A stretch of 64,000 nucleotides of DNA from Roseococcus sp. SYP-B2431 (GTDB taxonomy: Bacteria; Pseudomonadota; Alphaproteobacteria; Acetobacterales; Acetobacteraceae). Below, in pieces: positions 33,999 through 44,094 of the stretch. The stretch lies in the NCBI RefSeq assembly GCF_004336745.1, contig NZ_SJXD01000022.1:310001-374000 (forward strand), given 5' to 3'. Position 1 is the stretch's first letter. Each line of letters opens with the position of its first letter. The notes beneath the pieces were generated by a model. That model was not told the DNA's origin. It worked only from the letters and a program-made list of their open reading frames with translations, and did no database searches. The position numbers and the translations under genes were made by a program.

Positions 33999-36725
33999 AT
34001 GTTCGCCCGTCTTGCCCGTGCCATCTTCGGTTCCGCGAACCAGCGCTCGCTGAAGCGGTACGAGGCGCGCATCCCCGCCATCGCCGCCTTCGAGCCCAAG
34101 CTCGCCGCCCTCTCGGACGAGGAGCTGAAGGGCAAGACCGCCGAGTTCCGCGCCCGCCTCGCCGCCGGGGAAGAGTTAGACGACATCCTGGAGGAGGCCT
34201 TCGCCACCGTCCGCGAGGCCGCGAAGCGCGTCATGGGCATGCGCCATTTCGACGTCCAGATGATCGGCGGCATGGTCCTGAACGACGGCCGGATCGCCGA
34301 GATGAAGACCGGCGAGGGCAAGACCCTGGTCGCCACCCTGCCGGTCTACCTGAACGCGCTGCCGGGCAAGGGCGTCCATGTCGTCACCGTGAACGACTAC
34401 CTGGCGACCCGCGACAGCGAGTGGATGGCCCAGGTCTACGGCTTCCTCGGCCTGACGACCGGCTGCATCGTCCAGGGGCTCAGCGACGACCAGCGCCGCG
34501 AGGCCTATGCCTGCGACATCACCTACGGCACCAACAACGAATACGGCTTCGACTACCTGCGGGACAACATGAAGTACCGGCTGGACGAGATGGTCCAGCG
34601 GCCGTTCTTCTACGCCATCGTGGACGAGGTGGACTCGATCCTGGTGGACGAGGCGCGCACGCCCCTCATCATCTCGGGCCCGACCGACGACACCTCCGAC
34701 CTCTATCGCCGCGTGGACGCCGTGATGGTGGAGTTCGTGAAGGACGAGGAGCGCTTCGAGAAGGACGAGAAGCAGCGCACCGTCGCGATGACGGAGAAGG
34801 GCGGCGAGGACATCGAGCGCCTGCTGAACGAGGCGGGCGTGCTGGTCGAGGGCAATCTCTACGACAGCCACAACGTCTCGGTCGTGCACCACGTCAACCA
34901 GTCGCTGCGGGCCCATGTGCTGTTCAAGCGCGACGTCGAATACGTGGTCCGGCAGGACAAGATCGTCATCATCGACGAGTTCACCGGCCGCATGATGGAG
35001 GGCCGCCGCTACTCCGACGGGCTGCACCAGGCGCTGGAGGCCAAGGAGCACGTCACCGTCCAGCCCGAGAACCAGACGCTGGCCAGCATCACCTTCCAGA
35101 ACTACTTCCGCCTCTACCCCAAGCTCTCGGGCATGACCGGCACGGCCGCGACCGAGGCGGATGAATTCGCGGAAATCTACAAGCTGGAAGTGGTCGAGAT
35201 CCCGACCAACGTGCCCGTCGCGCGCCTGGACGAGGACGACGAGGTCTACCGCTCCGGGATGGAGAAGTACGAGGCCGTCATCAAGCTTATCGGCGAGTGC
35301 AAGGAGCGGGGCCAGCCCTGCCTCGTCGGCACCACGAGCATCGAGAAGTCGGAGCTGATCTCCAGCCTGCTGAAGCAGCGCGGCATCGCCCACCAGGTGC
35401 TGAACGCCCGCTATCACGAGCAGGAGGCCGGCATCGTGGCCCAGGCCGGCCGGCCCGGCGCCGTGACGATCGCCACGAACATGGCCGGCCGCGGCACGGA
35501 CATCCAGCTCGGCGGCAATGCCGACATGCTCGCCCGCGCCGACGTGCCCGAAGGCTTTGGCGAGGACTACCAGGAGGCGCTGGCGCGCCATAAGCGCGAG
35601 GTCGAGGCCGTGCGCCCCGCCGTGAAGGCCGCAGGCGGCCTTTTCGTGATCGGCACCGAGCGGCACGAGAGCCGCCGCATCGACAACCAGCTCCGCGGCC
35701 GTTCCGGCCGCCAGGGCGACCCTGGCGGCAGCCGCTTCTTCCTCTCCCTCGAAGACGACCTGATGCGCATCTTCGGGTCCGACCGCATGGGCGGGATGCT
35801 GACCAAGCTCGGCCTCAAGGAAGGCGAGGCCATCATCCACCCCTGGATCAACAAGGCTCTGGAGAAGGCCCAGAAGAAGGTGGAGGCGCGCAACTTCGAC
35901 ACGCGCAAGAACCTGCTCAAGTACGACGACGTGATGAACGACCAGCGGCGCGAGGTCTATGCGCAGCGCCGCGCCTTCATGGAATCCGAGGATCTCTCCG
36001 AGACCATCCAGGAGATGCGGCAGGAGACCATCGACGGCATGGTGGACCGCGCCATCCCGGAGAACGCCTATCCCGAGCAGTGGGATCTCACCGGCCTCGA
36101 GAAGCGCGTCCACGACCTCCTGGGGATCGAGCTGCCCGTCGTGGCCTGGGGCCAGGAAGAGGGGATCGACGAGACCCAGATTCGCGAGCGCATCACCGCC
36201 GCCGCGGACCAGCTGGCCGCCGCCAAGGCCGCGAACCTCGGTCCCGACTTCATGCGGATGGTCGAGAAGTCGCTGCTGCTGCAGATCTTCGACCAGGTCT
36301 GGAAGGAGCATCTCCTTCAGCTCGACCATCTGCGCCAGGGCATCGGCCTGCGCGCCTATGGCCAGCGCGATCCGCTGAACGAGTACAAGCGCGAGGCCTT
36401 CGCGCTGTTCAACAACATGCTGGAGGACCTGCGCGAGCGCACGACCTCCCTGCTGCTGCGCCTGGAGCTGCAGCCCAACGCGCCGCTGCCGCAGCCCGAG
36501 CCGATCCGCGTCACCGACATGCGACAGGCGCCGCTGCCGGCGGAAGACTACGCGATGGAGCCGCCCAATCTCGACTACGGCGCGGCGGCGCAAGCCGGCG
36601 ACACGCGCCTCCTGGCGCCGGAGGTCGATCCGAACGACCCCTCGACCTGGGCCGCCTCACCGCGCAACGCGCCCTGCCCCTGCGGCTCGGGCAAAAAGTA
36701 CAAGCACTGCCACGGGCGGGGCTGA
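33999..36725 (+). CDS. secA: Preprotein translocase ATPase SecA
   Basis: Motor of Sec-dependent export, 908 residues, peripheral on the inner membrane. Walker A lies in [11 protein letters not shown] (residues 102-111), the DEAD-like box in [20 protein letters not shown], and helicase motif VI in [15 protein letters not shown]. The C-terminal zinc-binding SEC-C tail is [14 protein letters not shown]. The ATG at 33999 gives the standard start [20 protein letters not shown]; the frame is open upstream but not conserved. It is divergent from the parvulin gene with 194 bases between, which must hold promoters for both directions. Confidence 0.98.
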   Translation: MFARLARAIFGSANQRSLKRYEARIPAIAAFEPKLAALSDEELKGKTAEFRARLAAGEELDDILEEAFATVREAAKRVMGMRHFDVQMIGGMVLNDGRIAEMKTGEGKTLVATLPVYLNALPGKGVHVVTVNDYLATRDSEWMAQVYGFLGLTTGCIVQGLSDDQRREAYACDITYGTNNEYGFDYLRDNMKYRLDEMVQRPFFYAIVDEVDSILVDEARTPLIISGPTDDTSDLYRRVDAVMVEFVKDEERFEKDEKQRTVAMTEKGGEDIERLLNEAGVLVEGNLYDSHNVSVVHHVNQSLRAHVLFKRDVEYVVRQDKIVIIDEFTGRMMEGRRYSDGLHQALEAKEHVTVQPENQTLASITFQNYFRLYPKLSGMTGTAATEADEFAEIYKLEVVEIPTNVPVARLDEDDEVYRSGMEKYEAVIKLIGECKERGQPCLVGTTSIEKSELISSLLKQRGIAHQVLNARYHEQEAGIVAQAGRPGAVTIATNMAGRGTDIQLGGNADMLARADVPEGFGEDYQEALARHKREVEAVRPAVKAAGGLFVIGTERHESRRIDNQLRGRSGRQGDPGGSRFFLSLEDDLMRIFGSDRMGGMLTKLGLKEGEAIIHPWINKALEKAQKKVEARNFDTRKNLLKYDDVMNDQRREVYAQRRAFMESEDLSETIQEMRQETIDGMVDRAIPENAYPEQWDLTGLEKRVHDLLGIELPVVAWGQEEGIDETQIRERITAAADQLAAAKAANLGPDFMRMVEKSLLLQIFDQVWKEHLLQLDHLRQGIGLRAYGQRDPLNEYKREAFALFNNMLEDLRERTTSLLLRLELQPNAPLPQPEPIRVTDMRQAPLPAEDYAMEPPNLDYGAAAQAGDTRLLAPEVDPNDPSTWAASPRNAPCPCGSGKKYKHCHGRG

Positions 36726-36950
36726 GCCGCACCGAATTGCCTGCCGATGAATACATTGTTCGCCAAGCTATTCCCTGCTTTTTTGCTGCCATGACATCCG
36801 GCGGCAACCACACGGGGCTCGCGAGGCACGGGGCGCCATCGGCACGATCATCCGTGCCCGCGACCGCTGGGCCGGGAGCAGGCCCTTCATCGCCTTTGAG
36901 TTGCCATCCTGTCCGGATTACACTCCGATGACACGGGAGGAACCGTCCTC
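36726..36950. other. Intergenic region after secA
   Basis: 225 bases without a supportable gene. It contains a locally AT-richer patch around 36745-36800. GGGAGGAA lies eight bases before the ATG at 36951 and serves the next gene. I see no hairpin with a T-run to end the secA transcript. Confidence 0.4.
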
Positions 36951-37934
36951 ATGAGCGCGATCACGCGCCGCTCCGTCCTGGCGCTTGCCGCCGGCGGGCT
37001 TGCCGCGCCCGCCCTGGCCCAGGGCGCCTGGAACCCGACACGGCCGATCACCCTGGTGGTCGGCTTCCCGCAGGGCGGCCGCACCGACCTCGCCTGCCGC
37101 CTGATCGTCCCGGGCCTCCAGGCCGCCCTCGGCGTGCCCATCGAGGTCGACAACCGCGGCGGCGACGCCGGCAACCTCGGCACCGAAGCGGTGATGTCCG
37201 CCCGGCACGACGGCTACACCCTCCTCTTCGGCAGCGTCGGGCCGATGGCCATCAACCCGCACACCGTGGAGGGCATGACGCTCGACCCGCGCGAGATGGT
37301 GCCGATCGGCCTCGTCGGGCAATCCTCCCTCTTGCTCTGCGCCCATCCGACGCTCGGGCTGAACGATCTTTCGGGCCTCCGCACCTGGCTCGCGGGGCGG
37401 CAGGGGCATCCCATCTCCTATGGCTCGCCCGGCACGGGCAGCCTGCCGCACCTCGCCATGGAGCTGCTGCGCGAGCGACTGGGCGGGCCGCCGATGACCC
37501 ATATCCCCTGCCGGGGCTGGGCGGCGGCGCAGCAGGAGCTCCTGGCCGGACGCACCAGGCTGATGTTCGGCACTGCCTCGGCCGTGACGCCGGCCCTGCG
37601 CGCGCGCACGCTGAACGCGCTGATGGCGAGCGGCTTCAACCGCTGCCCCGTCGTCCCGCAGGTCGCCACCGCGCAGGAGCAGGCGCTGCCGAACTTCGCC
37701 TTCACCACCTGGATCGGCCTCTTCGCGCCGCGCAAGACCCCGGCCCCGATCGTGGCGCGGCTGAACGCGGCGCTCAACGCCGCCATGGCCGATACCGGGC
37801 TGCGCGGCCGAGTGACCAGCCGCGGCGACGAGCCTGGCGGCGGCACGCCCGATCAGATGGCCCGCATCATGGCCGCCGATTACGAGCTTTGGGGCGAGCT
37901 GGTGCGCGCCAACAACATCCGCGCGGACGCCTGA
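36951..37934 (+). CDS. Bug/TctC-family tripartite tricarboxylate transporter substrate-binding protein
   Basis: Periplasmic receptor, 327 residues, with a twin-arginine-like signal peptide (SAITRRSVLALAAGGLAAPA, cut after LAQ). The mature part has WNPTRPITLVVGFPQGGRTD, NRGGDAGNLGTEAVMSA and SYGSPGTGSLPHLAMELL, all Bug hallmarks. No TctA/TctB membrane genes are nearby, so this is an orphan receptor, common in Burkholderia- and Roseomonas-type genomes. Ligands of such proteins are usually carboxylates, but none can be assigned here. It lies four bases before a GST gene and may be co-transcribed. Confidence 0.88.
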   Translation: MSAITRRSVLALAAGGLAAPALAQGAWNPTRPITLVVGFPQGGRTDLACRLIVPGLQAALGVPIEVDNRGGDAGNLGTEAVMSARHDGYTLLFGSVGPMAINPHTVEGMTLDPREMVPIGLVGQSSLLLCAHPTLGLNDLSGLRTWLAGRQGHPISYGSPGTGSLPHLAMELLRERLGGPPMTHIPCRGWAAAQQELLAGRTRLMFGTASAVTPALRARTLNALMASGFNRCPVVPQVATAQEQALPNFAFTTWIGLFAPRKTPAPIVARLNAALNAAMADTGLRGRVTSRGDEPGGGTPDQMARIMAADYELWGELVRANNIRADA

Positions 37935-37938
37935 TCCC

Positions 37939-38517
37939 ATGCTGACCCTGTACCACGCCCCCGGCACCAGCTCGATGGCCGCGCATATCGCGCTGCACGA
38001 GGTGGGCGCCGAGTTCACCACCGTCCCGCTCTCCCTCGACCGCAAGGACACGCGGACGCCGGAGTTCCTGGCGATCAACCCCGCCGGCAAGGTCCCTACC
38101 CTGCTGATCGACGGGCGGCCCCTCACCGAGGTCGCGGGCGTGCTCTTCTATCTCGCGCGGCGCTTTCCCGAGGCGGGCCTGCTGCCCGACGATGCGGAAG
38201 CGCAGGCCCAGGTGATGTCCTGGATGTCCTTCTGCGCCTCCACCCTGCACCCCGCCCGGCGCCAGGGCGTCGAGCATGCGGTCGGCGTCTATCGCCTCGT
38301 CGAGCGGAAGCTGGCGGGGCGGGACTGGTGCATCGGCCGGTATTCCATCGCCGACATCCATCTGTTTCGGCTCTTCTGGCGTTTCCGGGGCTCGCTGGAG
38401 CAGCCTCCCGGCACCTTCCCTGGGCTCGAGGCCCATTACGCCCGCATGATGGCGCGCGATGCCGTGCGTAAGACCATCGAGGCCGACCGGAAGGCCGGCT
38501 ACCAGCTGCCGGCCTGA
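37939..38517 (+). CDS. Glutathione S-transferase family protein
   Basis: A 192-residue cytoplasmic protein with the N-terminal thioredoxin-like GST domain (LTLYHAPGTSSMAAHIALHE, FLAINPAGKVPTLLIDG with the cis-proline VPTL, then LTEVAGVLFYLARRFPE) and a C-terminal helical domain (DWCIGRYSIADIHLFRLFW). The serine in GTSSMAAH is the likely glutathione-activating residue, as in beta-class bacterial GSTs. It starts four bases after the Bug receptor stop. Substrate unknown. Confidence 0.88.
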   Translation: MLTLYHAPGTSSMAAHIALHEVGAEFTTVPLSLDRKDTRTPEFLAINPAGKVPTLLIDGRPLTEVAGVLFYLARRFPEAGLLPDDAEAQAQVMSWMSFCASTLHPARRQGVEHAVGVYRLVERKLAGRDWCIGRYSIADIHLFRLFWRFRGSLEQPPGTFPGLEAHYARMMARDAVRKTIEADRKAGYQLPA

Positions 38518-38530
38518 CTTGGCCGTTCCC

Positions 38531-39454
38531 TCAGCGCGCGAGGCAGCATTTCTTCGCTTTTCGGCCGCTGCCGCAGGGGCACGGGTCGTTGCGCCCGACG
38601 TACCGCAAGGGATTCGCCGCCGGCGCGCTGGGCGCGTTCGACAAGGGCGGCGGGAGCGTCCAGGGCTTCGCTTCCATCGGCTCCGTGTCGGTCCATTGCA
38701 GCGCCTCGACGGTGTCCTCGATCAGGCCTAGCCCGTCGCACGTGAAGCGCTCGATGTCGTGGGGCCGCCGCTCCGCGGCGGCAAGATCCGCCTCGAAATG
38801 CTTCCGTTCCATCAGGCGCCACGGAAGCCGGTGCCAGGCTTCATGGACGAGGGGCGCCAGGTCGCGCAGGCCGAGCAGGCCGATCGCCATGGTCCAGCCG
38901 CCCCAGGTCATGTGACCATCGGGGGCCATCCGCTCGTCGTGGAAGCGCAGGAGGAACTCCCTCATCCGATCGCGCGCGATGCCGCCCTCCCAGGTCAGGA
39001 AGGTGGCGGCCCCCATCAGGGCGTTGCGGGCGAACTCGTCGGCGGAGGGGTCGGCGATGATCTCGAGCAGCGCCTCGGCGTCGCCGTCGAACACCCCGGC
39101 GACGATGCGCGCCATGTCCTGTGCCAGGGCATCGCCGAAGAGGCGCTCCAGTTCGTCTCCCGGGCGACGCATCAGTCGCAGCAGGCCGCCGCAAGCCGGG
39201 ATGTAGCGGGCATCGCCCAGGATATGAACGCCGCGGAAGAGCAGCCGCTCGTCGTCCTCGGAAAGCATCGCCCCGTCGGCCGCGCGCTCGAGAACCGTGA
39301 GCAGCACCGGTCCGCTCTCCTCGATCCCAATGGTGCAGAGCCCGATGGCGACGGCCGGCAGGCGGAGCTCAGTGGCCACGGCCCGCAGTTGCTCCTCGAT
39401 CGAGATTCCGTCGAGACGGAGATCACTGCGCGAGATACGCTTCTTGCCGGACAC
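38531..39454 (-). CDS. DUF1186 domain protein with C-terminal SEC-C zinc motif
   Basis: A 307-residue cytoplasmic protein. The bulk is a helical DUF1186-like domain (LLRLMRRPGDELERLFGDAL, then LIEDTVEALQWTD), and the tail NDPCPCGSGRKAKKCCLAR is a SEC-C zinc-binding motif like that of SecA. The GTG at 39454 was chosen because it gives a compact protein with SGKKRISRSDLRL and has GAGAG upstream; no ATG fits better. Function is unknown; SEC-C tails usually mediate protein or ribosome contacts. Confidence 0.75.
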   Translation of the reverse strand: MSGKKRISRSDLRLDGISIEEQLRAVATELRLPAVAIGLCTIGIEESGPVLLTVLERAADGAMLSEDDERLLFRGVHILGDARYIPACGGLLRLMRRPGDELERLFGDALAQDMARIVAGVFDGDAEALLEIIADPSADEFARNALMGAATFLTWEGGIARDRMREFLLRFHDERMAPDGHMTWGGWTMAIGLLGLRDLAPLVHEAWHRLPWRLMERKHFEADLAAAERRPHDIERFTCDGLGLIEDTVEALQWTDTEPMEAKPWTLPPPLSNAPSAPAANPLRYVGRNDPCPCGSGRKAKKCCLAR

Positions 39455-39489
39455 CGCGTGTTCTCTCGTCCCTTGTGGCGAGCGGCAAT

Positions 39490-40107
39490 CTAGACCGTTC
39501 CCACGGTCCCACGCATCTCCCTCACCAGCTTTCGCCCGATCGCCTCGGCGAAATCGGCATAGTCCGCGCAATCCGTGGCGAAGGCCCCCGGGCCGCCGAT
39601 CACCTCCCGGGTGTAGTGCTCCAGCAGGTCCGGCTCCTCGTTCAGCACGGCGAGGCCGTTGATCGTCGCGCCGCCCGAGAACGCCACGTCGCGGATCGGG
39701 CCCGGCGGGCGCCCACGGTTGCTGGCGCCGTCGCCCGAGACGTCCACGACCAGCCGCGTCGCCCGCGCCGGACATTGCGCCAGCAGCCGGAGCGCCGCCG
39801 CCAGCCCCTCGCCGAGCGCCGTGGCACCGGGCCGCGGCAGGCGAGGTGCCGCTTCCAGCGCCTCGGCGACGCGCGCCCCCTCGGCCGCACCCGCGATGCG
39901 CTGCCAGGGCAGCGCCACCTCCTGCTCGTCGGACCAGTAGAGGGCGGCCACCGCCACCGCGCCGCGCGGGCCGCCCGTCGCGGCGGCGATCACGTCGGGA
40001 TCCAGGAAGGCGCGGGCGAGGCCGTTCACCATCAGGGCGAACTCGCCATAGTCGACGCTCGCGGAGACATCGACCGCGAGCACCAGCGCCACATCCACGT
40101 CTTCCAT
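39490..40107 (-). CDS. DUF1194 / von Willebrand factor A-type protein
   Basis: A 205-residue domain protein whose metal-ion-dependent adhesion site begins VDVALVLAVDVSASVDYGEF (DxSxS) and continues with ALYWSDEQEVALPWQRI, GATALGEGLAA and LVVDVSGDGASNRG. This matches the DUF1194 group of VWA proteins. ATG at 40107 was chosen because it starts right at the domain; an in-frame ATG at 40173 would add 22 residues. No export signal is seen with the short start. Role unknown. Confidence 0.8.
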   Translation of the reverse strand: MEDVDVALVLAVDVSASVDYGEFALMVNGLARAFLDPDVIAAATGGPRGAVAVAALYWSDEQEVALPWQRIAGAAEGARVAEALEAAPRLPRPGATALGEGLAAALRLLAQCPARATRLVVDVSGDGASNRGRPPGPIRDVAFSGGATINGLAVLNEEPDLLEHYTREVIGGPGAFATDCADYADFAEAIGRKLVREMRGTVGTV

Positions 40108-40223
40108 GCTGCCAAGGTCGCGTCCCGTGGCAGTCTTTCCAAGCCCCGTGACGGCGCGGATCGCGGATACCAACCCGGACCGGCCGGAGGCGTTATCCTG
40201 CCGAGCGCCCAGGGAGGCCTGCC

Positions 40224-40643
40224 ATGCGCAACCGCACGATGGCGGAGGTGGTCCAGCACCGCGAGCCCGTCACCCTCACGATCGGAACGACCGTCCAGGA
40301 AGCCTGCCTCGCGATGCATGAGCGGTCGGCCAGCGCCGCGCTCGTGCTGGAAGGGGCCGCGCTACGCGGCATCTTCACCTCCGGCGATGCGCTCCGGGCC
40401 CTGGCGCTGGGCCTGGATCCGGCGCGCACGGCGCTCGGCCAAGCCATGACGCGCGATCCCTGCTGCCTCGGCGCCGGGGACGACGCCCTCGATGCGCTCC
40501 GCCTCATGGAGGATGGCGGCTTCGGCCATGTTCCGGTGGTGTGCGAGGGCCGGCCCCTCGGGGTCGTCTCCTGGACGGATTTCACCGGCCAGGAGCGAAG
40601 CCGCCGCGACGAGGAGAACGAGCTCTCCGAGACCATGCGGTGA
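40224..40643 (+). CDS. CBS-domain pair protein
   Basis: A 139-residue protein made of two CBS domains (VVQHREPVTLTIGTTVQEA, then LRGIFTSGDALRALALGLDP; and MTRDPCCLGAGDDALDALRL, then HVPVVCEGRPLGVVSWTDF). Such pairs bind adenosine nucleotides and act as energy or redox sensors. The ribosome site GGGAGG precedes the ATG. It is divergent from the VWA gene. No effector domain is fused, so a partner protein would be needed. Confidence 0.88.
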   Translation: MRNRTMAEVVQHREPVTLTIGTTVQEACLAMHERSASAALVLEGAALRGIFTSGDALRALALGLDPARTALGQAMTRDPCCLGAGDDALDALRLMEDGGFGHVPVVCEGRPLGVVSWTDFTGQERSRRDEENELSETMR

Positions 40644-40673
40644 TCGCCCGCCACGTGAATCGGCGGCGTGAGC

Positions 40674-41789
40674 CTACAGCGCCGGCAGCGGCTCCGCGAT
40701 CTTCTGATCCAGCCTGAGGCGGGCCGGCCCGCTCCAGCTGCGGTCATATTGCGGCGGAATGGCCAGCGCCTCCGTCCGGCCGAGCGCCACCGCCGCGTTG
40801 AGCGTCCAGTAGGGGTCGCGCAGGAAGGCGCGCGCGAGGAGGATCAGGTCCGCCTTGCCTTCCGCGAGGATCTGCTGCGCCTGAGCCGGCTCGGTGATGA
40901 GGCCGACGGCCATGACGGGCACGGCGGCGCCCGCCTTCACGGCCGCCGCGCCCGGCACCTGATAGCCCGGGCCCAGCGGAATCTTCTGTCCCGCATCGAG
41001 CCCGCCCGAGCTGACATCGACGATGTCCACGCCAAGCTCCTTCAGCAGCCTGGACAGGGCGACGCTCTCCCCGGTGGTCCAGCCGCCCTCGACCCAATCG
41101 GTGTGCGAGATGCGGATGGCGAGGACCAGATCGTCCGGGATCGCGGCGCGGACGGCCTTCACCACCTCGCGCGCAAGCTTCGTGCGCCCCTCGAAGTCGC
41201 CGCCCCAGCCGTCGTTGCGCTGGTTGGAAAGGGGCGAGAGGAACTGGTGGATCAGGTAGCCATGCGCGCCATGGACCTCGATGAGCTTGTAGCCGGCCTT
41301 CACCGATCGCTTCGCGCTCTCGGCGAAGGCCGCGATGATCTCGGCGATCCCGGCCTCGCTCAGTGCCTGCGGCGGGAGGAAATCGCCGAAGGCGGCGGCG
41401 CTGGGGCCCACGGTCTGCCAGCCATTCGCGGCATGCGCCGGTGCGTCCCAGGGGCGGGTGCGGCTCGCCTTGCGGCCGGCATGCGCGATCTGGATCGCCG
41501 GGACCGAGCCCATGGCGGCGATCGCGGCGGCCAGGCGGGCATGCGGGGCGATATGGGCGTCGCTCCAGATTCCGACATCGGCCGGCGTGATGCGGCCCTC
41601 GGGCAGCACCGCCGAGGCCTCGACCATGGTCATCCCGGCGCCGCCCACGGCGCGCGAGACGAGATGCGCCATGTGCCAGTCGGTCGGCAGCCCGTCCTCC
41701 GCGCAGGAGTACATGCACATGGGCGAGACCCCCACGCGGTTGCGCAGCGTCACCCCGCGCAGGGTCAGCGGGCTGAACAGATCGGTCAT
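40674..41789 (-). CDS. NADH:flavin oxidoreductase, old yellow enzyme (YqjM-like)
   Basis: FMN-dependent ene-reductase, 371 residues. The start LFSPLTLRGVTLRNRVGVSP followed by MCMYS carries the YqjM-class cysteine that tunes the flavin. EVHGAHGYLIHQFLSPLSNQ has the substrate-binding histidines, and SAGGLDAGQ-like SSGGLDAGQKIPLGPGYQVP and ADLILLARAFLRDPYW complete the barrel. The ATG at 41789 overlaps the DUF2272 gene by four bases. It probably reduces activated double bonds; physiological substrate unknown. Confidence 0.93.
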   Translation of the reverse strand: MTDLFSPLTLRGVTLRNRVGVSPMCMYSCAEDGLPTDWHMAHLVSRAVGGAGMTMVEASAVLPEGRITPADVGIWSDAHIAPHARLAAAIAAMGSVPAIQIAHAGRKASRTRPWDAPAHAANGWQTVGPSAAAFGDFLPPQALSEAGIAEIIAAFAESAKRSVKAGYKLIEVHGAHGYLIHQFLSPLSNQRNDGWGGDFEGRTKLAREVVKAVRAAIPDDLVLAIRISHTDWVEGGWTTGESVALSRLLKELGVDIVDVSSGGLDAGQKIPLGPGYQVPGAAAVKAGAAVPVMAVGLITEPAQAQQILAEGKADLILLARAFLRDPYWTLNAAVALGRTEALAIPPQYDRSWSGPARLRLDQKIAEPLPAL

Positions 41790-42637
41790 GAACGGGACTC
41801 CGGGGACCAGGGGGGTGTGCGGCCGAGGCGGTTTTCCATGATGACGAGGGCCCGGGGCTGCGCCGGTACCAGCCGCCCCGCCCCGTCCGCCTCCCAGCGC
41901 GACAGCGTCACGCTGTCGGACACGTTGCCGCCCACCGCCTCGACAGCCCCGGCTCCCGTCGCGACCACGATGTCGCAATGCATGGGGCGGAACTGGCCGC
42001 GTTCGGCCGCGCGATCCGCCCAGGAGGCGAGCGGGCGGCGTGAACGGTCCCGGCAGACGAGGTCGCCGGGCTGGGGCGCATAGACCGAAGAATCCCGCGG
42101 CAGGAAGGGCGCCAGGTGCGGCCAGGCGCCGGCCAGGGCATCGAGATGGTCGAGATACGCGGAATGCGCGGCATCCGGCCTGAATTCCGGCGCGTCGACG
42201 CCGGCCGAGGCCATGACCCAGGAGACGAAGGCCGCCGACCAATAGGGCGAGGCCCAGAGGGCGGGCGCCGTCGCTTCGCCGCGCAGGGCGGCGGCATAGC
42301 GGCCGCGATTGGCCGGAATCGCGCCTTCTGCATTGGGGACGATGCGCCAATAAGCGAGAACCCGCGGAAAATTCTCGGGCGCGCTTTCGAGGCGCGGAAT
42401 GCCTGGATTCTCGCAGGTCGCGACGCTGGGAGCGGGCATGCCGGTGATGGTGCAGCCCCAGTCGCGCCATTCGTTCAGCGCCAGGCGGACCATGCGTTCG
42501 CGGGCCGCCGGCGGATAGCTCAGCGGCGGCGGGATGGCGGCGACCTGGGGCTGGGCCGCACAACCGGCCAGCAGCAGGAGCAAGGGCAGGAGGCGCAACA
42601 CGTCGACCTGTCTGCCAAAGGCTGTCATCCGCGGCAA
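41786..42637 (-). CDS. DUF2272 domain lipoprotein
   Basis: A 283-residue exported protein. The N-terminus RLLPLLLLLAGCAAQP has a lipobox (LAGC), so it is likely a lipoprotein. The globular part has SPYWSAAFVSWVMASAG, YAPQPGDLVCRDRSRRP and MHCDIVVATGAGAVEAVGGN, which resemble a CHAP/NlpC-like fold with cysteine and histidine candidates; DUF2272 is so placed by family knowledge. It may act on the envelope. Start at 42637 or ATG nine bases later. It overlaps the old yellow enzyme start by four bases. Confidence 0.78.
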   Translation of the reverse strand: MPRMTAFGRQVDVLRLLPLLLLLAGCAAQPQVAAIPPPLSYPPAARERMVRLALNEWRDWGCTITGMPAPSVATCENPGIPRLESAPENFPRVLAYWRIVPNAEGAIPANRGRYAAALRGEATAPALWASPYWSAAFVSWVMASAGVDAPEFRPDAAHSAYLDHLDALAGAWPHLAPFLPRDSSVYAPQPGDLVCRDRSRRPLASWADRAAERGQFRPMHCDIVVATGAGAVEAVGGNVSDSVTLSRWEADGAGRLVPAQPRALVIMENRLGRTPPWSPESRS

Positions 42638-42657
42638 GACCGTCTATCTGTGGGGTC

Positions 42658-44094
42658 ATGGGCACGAACTCCGAAACCGACGGCGGCCGCCTCTTCTTCC
42701 GCAGCGAGACCTTCGCGGGCGACGCCTCTCGCCGCCGCCGCCCGCCGACGGGCGAGACGGTGACGGAGGCCGCGCGCGAGATCCCGCTCCATGCGGCCTG
42801 CGACGTGCTGGTGGTCGGCGGCGGGCCGGCCGGGGTCGCGGCGGCCGTGGCCGCCGGGCGCCAGGGCGCGCGGACCATCCTGCTGGAGCGGCACAACCAT
42901 CTGGGCGGCCTCTCGACCGGCGGGCTGGTGGTCTGGATCGACCGCATGACCGACTGGTCCGGCCGCAAGGTCATCCGCGGCTTCGCCGAGGAATTCCTGG
43001 CCCGCCTTCCGGCCGAGGCCGTAGCGGGACCGCCGCCCGCCGCCTGGGGCAGCCGCGACGCCGCGACCGCCGCCTGGTGGCAGCTGCGCACCGCCGCCTT
43101 CCATGGCGTGGTGACCCATTCGCCGACCTGCGATCCCGAGATGATGAAGCTCGCCGCCATGGAGATGGTGCTCGAATCCGGCGCCGAGATCCTTTTCCAT
43201 GCCTGGGGCGCGGAACCGCTGATGGAAGAGGGCGCCGTCCGGGGCGCCTTTTTCGAGTCCAAGCAGGGCCGCAGGGCGATCCGCGCCGCCTGCGTGGTGG
43301 ACGCGACCGGCGACGGCGATCTCTTCGCCCGCGCCGGCGCGGCCTTCGACGCCGATATCGACGAGGCCGACATCCACCACTGCATGAACACGAGCTGGCT
43401 CTTCGGCGGCGTGAACATGCCGCGCTATCAGCGCTGGCGGGCCGAGGAGCCCGAGGCTTTCGGCGCCTTCCTGCAGCGCGGACGTGAGCGCTTCCGCTAC
43501 TTCGAGCGCGCCTTCGCCTCCTGGCGCGACGACGTGGCGCTGTTCCTGGGCCCCCGCCTCTCGGGCTATTCCGCCGTGGACGTGGACGACCTCACCGCCG
43601 TCGAGATCCAGAGCCACCGGCTCATGGCGCAGCATCTGGAGCACTACCGCGCCGCGGCGCCCGGCTTCCAGAACGCCTGGATGATGCTCTCCGCCCCGCA
43701 GATCGGCATCCGCCACGCGCGCCGCCTGCGCGGGGCGGGCCGTGTGCTCCGTTCGGACTGGGACGGGCGGGTGCGGGCCGACGAGATCGGCGTCTCCCCC
43801 AGCCTCGCGCCGAAGTTCGCCAATGTCTCCGTGCCTTATGGCGCGCTCGTGCCGGAGAGGCTGGACGGGCTGCTGGCCCCGGGGCGGCACCTGAGCTGCG
43901 ATACGAACAGCCATTCCTTCCTGCGCGAGATTCCGCAATGCTGGCTGACGGGCCAGGCAGCCGGCGTGGCGGCGGCGATCGCCGCGAACCGGGGCATCGC
44001 GCCGCGCGCCGTGCCGATCGCGGAACTCCAGGCCGGGCTGCGGAAGGAGGGCGCGCACCTCTCGGACGCGCCGTCGGCCCAAAGCGCGGCCTGA
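42658..44094 (+). CDS. FAD-dependent oxidoreductase (FAD_oxidored family)
   Basis: A 478-residue flavoprotein. The dinucleotide-binding motif VLVVGGGPAGVAAAVAAGRQ lies near residue 49, with the second ribose-binding acidic residue in TILLERHNHLGGLSTGG. VVDATGDGDLFARAGAAF and a C-terminal FAD segment (SCDTNSHSFLREIPQCWLTG, then QAAGVAAAIA) complete the fold. Substrate unknown. The stop directly abuts the ctrA stop on the other strand with no spacer. Confidence 0.85.
   Translation: MGTNSETDGGRLFFRSETFAGDASRRRRPPTGETVTEAAREIPLHAACDVLVVGGGPAGVAAAVAAGRQGARTILLERHNHLGGLSTGGLVVWIDRMTDWSGRKVIRGFAEEFLARLPAEAVAGPPPAAWGSRDAATAAWWQLRTAAFHGVVTHSPTCDPEMMKLAAMEMVLESGAEILFHAWGAEPLMEEGAVRGAFFESKQGRRAIRAACVVDATGDGDLFARAGAAFDADIDEADIHHCMNTSWLFGGVNMPRYQRWRAEEPEAFGAFLQRGRERFRYFERAFASWRDDVALFLGPRLSGYSAVDVDDLTAVEIQSHRLMAQHLEHYRAAAPGFQNAWMMLSAPQIGIRHARRLRGAGRVLRSDWDGRVRADEIGVSPSLAPKFANVSVPYGALVPERLDGLLAPGRHLSCDTNSHSFLREIPQCWLTGQAAGVAAAIAANRGIAPRAVPIAELQAGLRKEGAHLSDAPSAQSAA

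Noticed and set aside
34176-36593. 805-residue minus-strand open frame opposite secA
   Set aside because: Shadow of secA; no recognisable motifs.
36747-36794. 15-codon frame starting MNTLFAK after secA
   Set aside because: No ribosome site and unusual AT-rich codons; too short to support.
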